Positions 21,583 through 28,917 of a stretch of DNA of 44,257 nt are shown one piece after another. The notes under the pieces were generated by a model. That model saw nothing but the letters and a program-made list of their open reading frames with translations. It searched no databases and was not told where the DNA came from. A program made the translations under genes and the position numbers. How positions within the stretch are numbered: the stretch's first letter is position 1; each line of letters opens with the position of its first letter. This stretch comes from Pseudoflavonifractor sp. AF19-9AC (GTDB lineage Bacteria > Bacillota > Clostridia > Oscillospirales > Oscillospiraceae), in assembly GCF_003478995.1 (NCBI RefSeq), contig NZ_QUGI01000002.1:439907-484163 (forward strand), written 5' to 3'.

Positions 21583-22302
21583 TCAGGGATTGCCCCACAG
21601 TGTCTGTACCTGCTCCGTTTCCCCCCCCATCCCGGAGAGCTTTGCCACAGGCTGGGTATAGCTCCTGCCCAATCCGTCCCGAACCAGGGCGCTTACCGTC
21701 GCATTCCCTCCGGCCGGGTATCTCATCTCCAGTTCGCCCCGGTAGACCGCCCCGCTCACCAGCTCCATGGTCAGGGTATACACCTCGCCGTTTCGGTCCA
21801 CTGCCTCCAGTTCCAGCTCCATGCCCTCCGTCTGCCGGGCGGCGGTGACGGTAAAGGTATAGCAGATGAGGGCCTCATCCCGCTGCATCAAATAATAGTC
21901 CACATCAAACCCAACCACCAGAGGCTGCTCCGGGTCCAGGCTCTCCTCCGCCTCCACCAGCTGCCGCTCCAGCTCTCCGTTCCGCAGCCCCAGCCACACA
22001 TTCCCGCCCAAGGACAGGGCACACACCAGGGTCAGCACCAGCACCCCCAGCCTCCAGCCTCGTCCGGTGGACGGAGCAGTCTGCCTCTCGGCTGTTTTTT
22101 CTCCCCCCTCCACCTGGAGCAGGTCATTGAGACTAACCCCAAACACCCGGCTCATGGCCACCAGTTTGTCCACCTCGGGCACCGCGCCGTCCATCTCCCA
22201 GCGGGACACCGCCTGGCGGGATACCCCCAGCTTTTCGCCCAGTCCCTCTTGGGAGAGATTGCGCTGCTTCCGTAATTCCTGAATCCGCTGTCCCAGCGTC
22301 AT
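21583..22302 (-). CDS. Membrane-anchored HTH (Cro/CI-type) transcriptional regulator
   Basis: 239 residues. An N-terminal xre-type helix-turn-helix (1-60: 'LGQRIQELRKQRNLSQEGLGEKLGVSRQAVSRWEMDGAVPEVDKL') is followed by a linker, a membrane helix (about 81-103, 'LGVLVLTLVCALSLGGNVWLGL') and an extracytoplasmic beta-rich domain (about 125-239). This one-component layout suggests direct sensing at the membrane. ATG 22302 is used because AAAGGAGAG precedes it and homologues begin MTLGQRIQELR. It stands alone; its targets are unknown. Confidence 0.85.
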   Translation of the reverse strand: MTLGQRIQELRKQRNLSQEGLGEKLGVSRQAVSRWEMDGAVPEVDKLVAMSRVFGVSLNDLLQVEGGEKTAERQTAPSTGRGWRLGVLVLTLVCALSLGGNVWLGLRNGELERQLVEAEESLDPEQPLVVGFDVDYYLMQRDEALICYTFTVTAARQTEGMELELEAVDRNGEVYTLTMELVSGAVYRGELEMRYPAGGNATVSALVRDGLGRSYTQPVAKLSGMGGETEQVQTLWGNP

Positions 22303-22346
22303 GGCTGCTCTCTCCTTTGCGTTTTTGTGTCCCCAGAATAGCACAA

Positions 22347-22376
22347 AGGGACGGATGGAGGCTACCATCCGTCCCT
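22347..22376 (-). terminator. Hairpin terminator between GH13 and HTH genes
   Basis: 12-bp perfect stem AGGGACGGATGG / CCATCCGTCCCT with a 6-base loop. On the minus strand the stem is followed by TTTGTG, so termination of the GH13 transcript is plausible but the U-tract is short. The HTH promoter must lie in the same ~80 bp. Confidence 0.55.
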
Positions 22377-22385
22377 GACAGCATG

Positions 22386-24272
22386 TCAATCAGCAGTTGC
22401 GTCCCACTCGTCCCAGGGGAATTCCTCCCCCAGCTCCAGAGCCACCCCCGAGCGGGGGGGCACAGTGAGGGACAAGCCCTCCCACCGGTGCTCCACATGG
22501 GCACGGCCCAGCAGCGCCCGGGCAGGGCACCACAGCTCCAGCGTCTTTTCCACCGGCTCCTCCCCGGCGTTGAAGGCGCACAGGATGCGCTCCCCCTCAA
22601 ACTCCCGCAGGAAGATAAGGAGCGCCCCCTGTCCGGCCAGATACCGGATGGACCCCCGGCGCAGGGCGGGGTGGCTCCCCCGCAGGCCGCCCAGGGCCCG
22701 GTACCAGTCCAGCAGTTCCCGGTCCTCGTGGCCCCAGGGGTAGGTCTGGCGGTTGAAGGGGTCCTCGAAGCCCTCCATGCCCGCCTCGTCCCCGTAGTAG
22801 ACCGTGGGGGAGCCGGGGAAGCAGAAGAGGAGCAGGCTGGCCGCCCGCAGCAGGTCCTTGCCCCTCCGCCGCTGCTTGGGGGAGAGGCGGAAGGAGGCCC
22901 GCCAGTCCCGGGACTGGTCCCGGCACTCGCTGCCCGTCCCCAGCAGGGTGAGGATGCGGGGGGTGTCGTGGGTGCCCAGGGAGTTCATGGCGGAGTAGAA
23001 GGCGAAGGGGGGATAGTTCTCCTGTATGGTCTCCATGGCCTCCACAAAGTGCTCGCCGCCGCCCCCCAGGAAGAAGGAGAGGATGGCATTGCGGAGGGGA
23101 TAGTTCATCAGGCCGTCGCAGTGGCCCCCCAGGATGTGCTTGCGGCGCACGCCGTAGGCAATTTTGGTGGAGCCGTCCTCCCACACCTCACCGATGACCA
23201 CCGCTTCGGGCTTCTCCGCCCGGGCGGCCTCGTGGATGCCGTGGACAAAGTCGTCGGGCAGCTCGTCGGCCACGTCCAGCCGCCAGCCGTCCGCCCCCGC
23301 CCGCAGCCAGCGGCGGACCACGCTGTCCGCGCCGCCGAAGATGAAGTTGCGGTAGTCGGGGTTCCCCTCATTGACGGCGGGCAGGGAGTAGATGCCCCAC
23401 CAGCTCTCGTACTTCTTGGGCCACTCGATGAAGTTGAACCAGGGGCGGTAGGGGGAGTCCCAGCTCTGGCTGGCTCCCACGGTGGGGTAGAAGCCGTCCC
23501 CGTTGAAGTAGCGGCTCACGTAGCCGGTGTGGTTAAAGACCCCGTCCAGCATCACCCGCATGCCCCGCTTGTGGGCCTCGTCGCACAGGCGGGTAAAGTC
23601 CTCGTTGGTGCCCAACATGGGGTCAATGCGGTCATAGTCGGCGGTGCCGTAGCGGTGGTTCTCGGCGGCTTCGAAGATGGGGTTGAAGTAGAGGGTGTCC
23701 ACCCCCAGCCCCTTCAGGTAGTCCAGCTTCTCCAGCACGCCCTTGAAGTCCCCGCCGAAGAAGTCCCGGTTGCGGATCTCCCCCTTGTGGTCGGGGCGGT
23801 ACTCGGGCATCTCCTCCCAGCTCTGGTGGACGGTGCGGCCGCCCACCATGCCGGCGGGGTTGGGGATACGGCTGCGGCGGAAGCGGTCGGGGAAAATCTG
23901 GTAGGTGACTCCCTCCCCGAACCAAGTGGGAACGGCCTCCGCGCCGTCATAGACGGTGAGCTGGTGGTGGCCCAGCTCCCGCTTGCGCCCGTCGATGCCC
24001 TCCAGCACAAAGGAATACCACACCAGGCCCACATAGTCCCCGGTGTCCAGAGTAGCCCGGAACAGGTCCCGGTCCAGCTCCACGCCCACCCAGGGCATGG
24101 GCAGCTTGACCACCTGGCCGTCCCGGCTCTCAAAGCGGGCGGTGAGGGTGGCCCGGGAGAAGCCCTCCGCCCGTGGGGGCCGGAGGGTGAAGGTGACGGC
24201 AGTCCCGGAGGGCACCGCCCCGTAGGGGCTTTTATACCGGATGTCGCGGGAATCATAGGTTGGTTGGTACAT
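22386..24272 (-). CDS. Glycoside hydrolase family 13 (neopullulanase/cyclomaltodextrinase-like)
   Basis: 628 residues: an N-terminal beta-sandwich (about 1-115, CBM34/neopullulanase-N-like) followed by a (beta/alpha)8 barrel. GH13 conserved regions: 'MLDGVFNHTG' (region I, about 231-240), 'GADGWRLDVADE' with the nucleophile Asp (about 328-339), 'VVIGEVWE' with the acid Glu, and 'SLGTHDTPR' with the stabiliser Asp. 'EEMPEYRPDHKGEIRNRDFFGGDFKGV' matches the cyclomaltodextrinase/neopullulanase subgroup. No signal peptide, so it is cytoplasmic and probably degrades imported maltodextrins. It is last in a unit with nucleoside kinase and hemZ, an unusual partner set. Confidence 0.9.
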   Translation of the reverse strand: MYQPTYDSRDIRYKSPYGAVPSGTAVTFTLRPPRAEGFSRATLTARFESRDGQVVKLPMPWVGVELDRDLFRATLDTGDYVGLVWYSFVLEGIDGRKRELGHHQLTVYDGAEAVPTWFGEGVTYQIFPDRFRRSRIPNPAGMVGGRTVHQSWEEMPEYRPDHKGEIRNRDFFGGDFKGVLEKLDYLKGLGVDTLYFNPIFEAAENHRYGTADYDRIDPMLGTNEDFTRLCDEAHKRGMRVMLDGVFNHTGYVSRYFNGDGFYPTVGASQSWDSPYRPWFNFIEWPKKYESWWGIYSLPAVNEGNPDYRNFIFGGADSVVRRWLRAGADGWRLDVADELPDDFVHGIHEAARAEKPEAVVIGEVWEDGSTKIAYGVRRKHILGGHCDGLMNYPLRNAILSFFLGGGGEHFVEAMETIQENYPPFAFYSAMNSLGTHDTPRILTLLGTGSECRDQSRDWRASFRLSPKQRRRGKDLLRAASLLLFCFPGSPTVYYGDEAGMEGFEDPFNRQTYPWGHEDRELLDWYRALGGLRGSHPALRRGSIRYLAGQGALLIFLREFEGERILCAFNAGEEPVEKTLELWCPARALLGRAHVEHRWEGLSLTVPPRSGVALELGEEFPWDEWDATAD

Positions 24273-24316
24273 GGAATCACTCCGCGTTTTCTAGGATAAA
24301 AAAGGTCTCAGGGCCC

Positions 24317-25255
24317 TCAGTGGTACTTGTAGCTGCCGCCGCCGATGAACTCCCGCAGCAGGGAGTCCTTGGGCACCAGGGCGGGATCGATGGGCTCAAA
24401 GAACTGGAAGGCGTCAATGAGCTGCAGCAGCTCGTCGTGGCGGTCATTCTCCTCGGGTACGGACTGGAGAATGGGGACGGCGTAATTGCGCATTACAGAC
24501 ACCTCATAGGGCAGGGAGGAGTCGAAAATGATGTCCGCCCGGGTCTTGTAGGGGGAGATATAGAGCTTCTCGCCCCGGCGGACGTTGGCCCACATCTCCA
24601 AAGTCTCGGCCACGCCGGTGCCCCGGAAGTTATGGTCCCGGACGGCTCGGCGGGTCAGCCGCATCCAGGTCCCCTTGAAGCGCAGGGTGGAGCCCTCGTT
24701 CACATTGGACCGGGCGGAGATATAGAGCTTGGTGGCCTCGGGATGGCGGCCGGCGATGTCGTCGTTGAGGGCGTGGATGCCCTCGAAGATGGCGATCTCG
24801 TTTTTCTCCAGCTTCATGGGGGTGCCCAGGGAGTCGTTGCGCATCTGCCGGGCAAACTCAAACTTGGGGATGATGATCTCCTCGCCCCGGGCCAGAGCGG
24901 CGAAGTGTTTGTCCAGCAGCTCCATGTCCAGGCACAGGGGGGACTCGTAGTCGATGCTGCCCTCGGGGGTGCGGGGGGCGATCTTGGGGTTCATGGTCTT
25001 GAAGTAGTTGTCCATGGCCACCGCCCGGGATTCCACGCCTCGGCGGCGCAGCTCCTCGGCAATCTTCATGGCCGTGGTGGTCTTGCCCGAGCCGGAGGGG
25101 CCGGAGAGCAGCACAATGGGGCTCTTGTCCAGGTTGGCCAGAATCTTGTCCGCCGCCAGGGACACCCGCTGGGCGTAGCTCTCGTCGCACTCGGCCAGGA
25201 AGGCCTCCACGTCCGTCTGAATCCGTCGGTTGATTTCCTGCAGTTGATAAGCCAT
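24317..25255 (-). CDS. Uridine kinase-like nucleoside kinase
   Basis: 312 residues. P-loop GPSGSGKTTTAMKIAEEL (about 52-69), 'AVAMDNYFKTMNPKIAPRTPEGSIDYESP' (the kinase DxD/substrate segment, about 78-106), and 'IAIFEGIHALND' (about 153-164) place it in the PRK/uridine kinase family, in the clostridial subgroup that has an N-terminal helical extension and a C-terminal extension. It presumably phosphorylates uridine/cytidine or a related nucleoside for salvage. AAAGGAG precedes the ATG. It is 42 bp downstream of hemZ. Confidence 0.85.
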   Translation of the reverse strand: MAYQLQEINRRIQTDVEAFLAECDESYAQRVSLAADKILANLDKSPIVLLSGPSGSGKTTTAMKIAEELRRRGVESRAVAMDNYFKTMNPKIAPRTPEGSIDYESPLCLDMELLDKHFAALARGEEIIIPKFEFARQMRNDSLGTPMKLEKNEIAIFEGIHALNDDIAGRHPEATKLYISARSNVNEGSTLRFKGTWMRLTRRAVRDHNFRGTGVAETLEMWANVRRGEKLYISPYKTRADIIFDSSLPYEVSVMRNYAVPILQSVPEENDRHDELLQLIDAFQFFEPIDPALVPKDSLLREFIGGGSYKYH

Positions 25256-25297
25256 AAAAGCTCCTTTCCATCGGGGCCGCCGCGCCCCGGCAGGGGT

Positions 25298-26818
25298 TTA
25301 TCGGGGCCGGGCCCCGGCGTAAAACCGGACCAGCTCCTCCTTCTGGGAGAGAACCTTGTCCAGAGAGGCGAGATAGTCCTGGGGATATTTGGGGTTGGGC
25401 AGGCGGACAATCTGTCCTTTCTCCGGGTCCACCAGCTTGGTGACGCCCCCGCCGCCGATGGAGACCACGGTGTGCAGCTCCTCCATCATGGCGATGTTGT
25501 AGACGCTGTCCAGGCTGGGCAGGGTCCAGCCCACGTTTTCCAGGGAGCCGGACATGTACTTCTGCCGGTAGAGGTAATAGGGGCGGTAGCCCCCGCCCCC
25601 CAGGGCGTCCAGGGAGTACTCCAGCATCCGGGCGGTCTCCTCGCCGGAGGGGATGGCCCCACCTTTTTCCATCAGGGTAGATCCCTTTTTCAGGGCCAGA
25701 GTGTGGACGGTGATGTTCTCCGGAGCCATGGCCAGCACCCCGTCCAGGGTGCGGCAGAAGCCCTCATAGCTGTCCCGGGGCAGTCCGGCGATGAGGTCCA
25801 TGTTGATGGAGTCAAAGCCCACCTCCCGGGCCAGGGCGTAGGCCTCCCGGATGTCCTGGGCCGTGTGCCGCCGGCCGATGGCCCGCAGCACCTCATCCTC
25901 CAGGGTCTGGGGGTTGATGGACACCCGGCCGATGCCGTGGGCCTTGAGCACCTCCAGCTTTTCCCGGGTAATGGTGTCCGGCCGTCCGGCCTCCACCGTG
26001 TATTCCACGCAATTCTCCACGGGCAGATGGGCCTTACAGGCGGCAAGCACCCGGTCCATCTGTCCGGCGGACAGGGTGGTGGGGGTGCCGCCTCCCATGT
26101 AGAGGGTGCGCACGGTGAGGCCCGCCTGGTTCAGAGCCTTTCCGGTGGCCTCAATCTCGCTCAGAAGGGCCTCCACATAGGGGTCCACCAGCTTCATGGT
26201 CCGGCCCACATCGGCAGAGACGAAAGAGCAGTAGGCGCAGCGGGTGGGGCAGAAGGGGATGCCCACATACACCGACACCGTGCCCGTGCCCAGCACCTGC
26301 TGGGCCGCCAGGCTGGCTTTGGCACAGTCCAGGGCCAGCTGGGCCCGGCGGGGGGACACCCGGTACTCCTCTTCCAGCTCTTTTCGAGCCTCTTCGGGGG
26401 AGGCGCCCTCCTTCATGGCCCGGGTGGGCAGCTTCACCGGGCGCACGCCGGTGAGGGCGCCCCAGGGGGGCTCGTGGCCCAGCAGGGCGGTGCCCGCCTG
26501 GTAGAAGGCCAGCTTCAAGGCGTGCTGCACCACGTGGTAGACCGCGTGGGGGTCCTGGTCAAGATCCGCAGCGGGGAAGGTGCGCTTCCCCTGGGCGGTT
26601 TTGCCCTCCCAGGCCACCTGGGCGTTGAGAACGGCGGTGTCTTCCTGTGTCTCCAGGGAGAAGAGAGCGGCAGCGGGCTCTCCCTCCAGTGTACGGGGGA
26701 GGTCCTCCGGGTATTCCGGCCGTTCCCCAGGGAAGAGGGTGAGCATCATTTGCTCGGCGGAGTAGCGGTAGCGCTCCGGCTGCCAGGGGGTGGTGGTTTC
26801 CTGAAAATAGAGCTTCAT
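25298..26818 (-). CDS. hemZ: HemZ-type radical SAM protein (coproporphyrinogen dehydrogenase-like)
   Basis: 506 residues, the HemZ length. The radical SAM cluster motif is 'CPTRCAYCSF' (about 203-212), followed by 'TLYMGGGTPTTLS' (about 248-260), 'YTVEAGRPDTITREKLEVLKAHGIGRVSINPQT' and 'GFDSINMDLIAGLPRD', all HemN/HemZ hallmarks. The N-terminal ~150 residues are the HemZ-specific extension ('WGALTGVRPVKLPTRAM'). The family is annotated as anaerobic coproporphyrinogen III oxidase, but many HemN-like relatives are haem chaperones; no other haem genes are visible here, so the true activity is open. Confidence 0.9.
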   Translation of the reverse strand: MKLYFQETTTPWQPERYRYSAEQMMLTLFPGERPEYPEDLPRTLEGEPAAALFSLETQEDTAVLNAQVAWEGKTAQGKRTFPAADLDQDPHAVYHVVQHALKLAFYQAGTALLGHEPPWGALTGVRPVKLPTRAMKEGASPEEARKELEEEYRVSPRRAQLALDCAKASLAAQQVLGTGTVSVYVGIPFCPTRCAYCSFVSADVGRTMKLVDPYVEALLSEIEATGKALNQAGLTVRTLYMGGGTPTTLSAGQMDRVLAACKAHLPVENCVEYTVEAGRPDTITREKLEVLKAHGIGRVSINPQTLEDEVLRAIGRRHTAQDIREAYALAREVGFDSINMDLIAGLPRDSYEGFCRTLDGVLAMAPENITVHTLALKKGSTLMEKGGAIPSGEETARMLEYSLDALGGGGYRPYYLYRQKYMSGSLENVGWTLPSLDSVYNIAMMEELHTVVSIGGGGVTKLVDPEKGQIVRLPNPKYPQDYLASLDKVLSQKEELVRFYAGARPR

Positions 26819-26910
26819 GCTTCACCTTCTCAATGGTTTCGGCCTGTGGGCCGGTGGTTCGTGGGGAAAAATCGAAACGATGGATGCCCCCGTCTTATGG
26901 CGGCTCACTC

Positions 26911-26936
26911 GCAGGGGCGGATATGATCTACCCGTC
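26911..26936 (+). repeat. Degenerate satellite palindrome
   Basis: GCAGGGGCGGATATGATCTA followed by CCCGTC: a partly decayed version of the GGGGCGGAT...ATCCGCCC motif, 17 bp before a better copy. Confidence 0.7.
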
Positions 26937-26952
26937 CCATCACGGCATTTTT

Positions 26953-26979
26953 GTAGGGGCGGATGTCCCATCCGCCCGC
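26953..26979 (+). repeat. Satellite palindrome upstream of element copy C
   Basis: GTAGGGGCGGATGTCC followed by CATCCGCCCGC; it lacks only a central dinucleotide compared with the copies flanking element B. It lies 21 bp before copy C, as the B satellite lies 29 bp before copy B. Confidence 0.85.
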
Positions 26980-27000
26980 TTTGACCGGCTGGATGTGGGG

Positions 27001-27592
27001 ATTTCGCCTGCGGGCGAGTTCCTTTTGCAGCGGTGCAAAAGGAACCAAAAACCCGCCGGGGGCGGCTCACGGGCATTTACAATGCCCTATCCCGCCTCCC
27101 CGGGACCCCCCTGATATGTTTACGGGAGAGCCATCAAGAACGCAGCAAATATCCAACCGGCGCGGGAAAAGCCCAGAATGGGTGTCTCAGCGCCAACCGC
27201 TGCCGCTAAGAAGCGGTTGAATAATCACCTACTTCTACAAGGGACATCGCGCCTAACTTTCTCCCCTCGCGGGAGGGCTCCGGTGGACGGTTCCGTCGCC
27301 GGGACGTGCGCGGGATTGCCGGAACGGTGCGGTGAAACACCCCCGCGTTCCGGTACTGCACCCGGCTGCGGGTTTCGTCGCCTGCTTCGGTGGTTTTCCG
27401 CTGAACCTTCCAAGGCCCCACCAGCCCCCGGGGGGGTACATCCAATAGGGGGGACCGCAGTCCCCCCCTGTGTTGGTCGTTTTAAGGAGGGGGGATTTCA
27501 AAGGGGGGAGGGAAATCGAAATCCCTCCCACCTTTGACAGTTCTTTGGTGACTTTCTGTCTGCACAGAAAGTCACTCGCCCGGGGGCGAAAC
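27001..27592 (+). repeat. Large structured intergenic element, copy C (592 bp)
   Basis: Starts with the same terminal repeat as copy B and the same 12-bp hairpin (27018-27045). It ends with hairpin GTGACTTTCTGT/ACAGAAAGTCAC (27548-27575) and terminal palindrome TCGCCCGGGGGCGA. Relative to copies A and B, one hairpin pair has changed from A-T to G-C on both sides, and the end palindrome has been altered symmetrically. The hairpin around GAAATCGAAATC has a new stem (27498-27537, 16-base arms with one mismatch). It lies between MBL and hemZ genes, antisense to their transcription. 27593-27677 holds nothing recognisable. Confidence 0.9.
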
Positions 27593-27677
27593 ATTTTTTC
27601 CCGTGGTTTACTTATGCGAGCAGCCGTAAAAGCCGCACCCATTAAAAATCCAGCACACGAAATAACAAATGTTTCTC

Positions 27678-28292
27678 TTAGTGCGCCATAGCCTCCCGCA
27701 GGAAGGGATTGCTTCTCCGCTCCCGCTCCAGGGTAGAGGTCACATCGTGGCCGGGGCAGACGTGGTAGTCTCCCTCCAGCTCACCCAGCCGCTTCAGGGA
27801 AGCCATAATCTCCGCATAGCTGCCGCCGGGCAGGTCGGTGCGTCCGCAGGACCCGGCAAAGAGGGTGTCGCCGCAGAAGAGCACGTCGCTCACCTTCAGA
27901 ACCACGCTGCCCTTGGAGTGGCCGGGAGTGTGGAGCACCTCAATGGTGAGGGCGCCCAGGGTAAGCTTGTCCCCCTCATCATAAAGAAGCAGGTCCTCCA
28001 CCTGTCCGGCCAGGGGGAAGAGCTGAGAGCCCGCCCCGTTGGCGTCGGCCTCATGGATATAGATTTTAGCCTTGGGCAAGGCGCGGTGGAGCTCCGGCAC
28101 ACCGGTGGTGTGGTCGTAGTGTCCGTGGGTGAGGAGAATATACTCCACCTCCACCTTGTTCTCCTCCAGCGCCTTTAAAATCCGCCCGGCCTCGTCGCCG
28201 GGGTCAATGACCGCGGCCTTGCCGGTGGTGTCGTCCTCCAGAATGTAGCAGTTGGTGCCGATGGGCCCCACCTGCATGACCTTAACCTTCAT
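27678..28292 (-). CDS. MBL-fold hydrolase (glyoxalase II-like)
   Basis: 204 residues. Metallo-beta-lactamase motifs: 'LLTHGHYDHTTGVPEL' (about 54-69), 'VLHTPGHSKGSVVL' (about 127-140), 'CGDTLFAGSCGRTDLPGGS' (about 147-165) and a final 'CPGHDVTSTLERERRSNPFL' (about 180-199). The spacing fits the YcbL/glyoxalase II-like group, a small cytoplasmic binuclear zinc thioester hydrolase. I use ATG 28292 ('MKVKVMQVGPIGTNCYIL'); the open frame continues upstream through a heptamer repeat that has no homology. In clostridia this gene usually follows rel and dtd as here. Confidence 0.9.
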   Translation of the reverse strand: MKVKVMQVGPIGTNCYILEDDTTGKAAVIDPGDEAGRILKALEENKVEVEYILLTHGHYDHTTGVPELHRALPKAKIYIHEADANGAGSQLFPLAGQVEDLLLYDEGDKLTLGALTIEVLHTPGHSKGSVVLKVSDVLFCGDTLFAGSCGRTDLPGGSYAEIMASLKRLGELEGDYHVCPGHDVTSTLERERRSNPFLREAMAH

Positions 28293-28313
28293 ACAATCAA
28301 AACCCCTTGTTTC

Positions 28314-28390
28314 AGAGTGAAGAGTGAAGAGTTGAGAGTGGAGAGAGCAAAGACGGACATCTCCACTTTTCACGCTTCACTCTCAACTCT
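28314..28390. repeat. Inverted pair of heptamer arrays (CACTCTY family)
   Basis: 28314-28348 is five consecutive 7-base units on the plus strand (AGAGTGA, AGAGTGA, AGAGTTG, AGAGTGG, AGAGAGC). About 28361-28390 carries units in the opposite sense. AGAGTTGAGAGTG (28328-28340) and CACTCTCAACTCT (28378-28390) are exact inverses, so a 13-bp stem with a 37-base loop can form between dtd and the MBL gene. Confidence 0.75.
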
Positions 28391-28400
28391 GTAAAAATGC

Positions 28401-28844
28401 TTATTTTGCCTCGGTGTCAAACAGGATGGTCACCGGGCCGTCGTTCACCGAGGCCACCTTCATGTCGGCGCCGAACTGGCCGTGCTCCACCTGGAAGCCC
28501 CGCTGGCGGCACCGGTCCAGGAACCGCTCGTAGAGGGGGATGGCCAGGTCGGGCTTGGCCGCCCGGGAGAAGCCGGGGCGGCGGGAGGAGGTATCGGCGT
28601 AGAGGGTAAACTGGCTGATGACCAGCATGGCCCCGCCCACCTGCTCCAGGCTCAGGTTCATCTTTCCGTTCTCGTCCTCAAAGACCCGCAGATTGCAGAT
28701 TTTCTCCGCCAGCTTGTCGCAGATCTCTTCGGTGTCCTCCGGGCCCACGCCCAGCAAAATCAAATATCCTTTTTCAATGGCGCCCTCCACCGCTCCGTCA
28801 ATGGTGACGGAGGCGGAGGACACACGGGTCACAACCGCCCGCAT
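28401..28844 (-). CDS. dtd: D-aminoacyl-tRNA deacylase
   Basis: 147 residues, exact family size. 'MRAVVTRVSSASVTIDG', 'GYLILLGVGPEDTEE', 'LRVFEDENGKMNLSLEQVGGAMLVISQFTLYADT' with the catalytic SQFT-type motif (about 77-80), 'RRPGFSRAAKP' and the C-terminal 'VNDGPVTILFDT' (GP cis-Pro motif) are all present. It hydrolyses D-amino acids (and glycine from tRNA-Ala) off mischarged tRNAs. AAAGGATG precedes the ATG. It directly follows rel, the usual clostridial pairing. Confidence 0.95.
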   Translation of the reverse strand: MRAVVTRVSSASVTIDGAVEGAIEKGYLILLGVGPEDTEEICDKLAEKICNLRVFEDENGKMNLSLEQVGGAMLVISQFTLYADTSSRRPGFSRAAKPDLAIPLYERFLDRCRQRGFQVEHGQFGADMKVASVNDGPVTILFDTEAK

Positions 28845-28886
28845 GGTTTCACATCCTTTGATTTCTTCTTATCGCCCCGCGGGCTC

Positions 28887-28917
28887 ATTCTGCATTCTGC
28901 ATTCTGCCTTCTGCATT
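28887..28917 (-). repeat. Heptamer array abutting the rel stop codon
   Basis: In the reading direction of rel the stop TAA is followed at once by TGCAGAA, GGCAGAA, TGCAGAA, TGCAGAA, i.e. four 7-base units (plus strand ATTCTGC). Confidence 0.85.

Noticed and set aside
24260..26926. Very long plus-strand open frame antisense to hemZ and the nucleoside kinase
   Set aside because: Shadow of GC-rich minus-strand genes with clear families; composition rich in Gly/His/Leu/Val typical of antisense frames, no RBS or motif.
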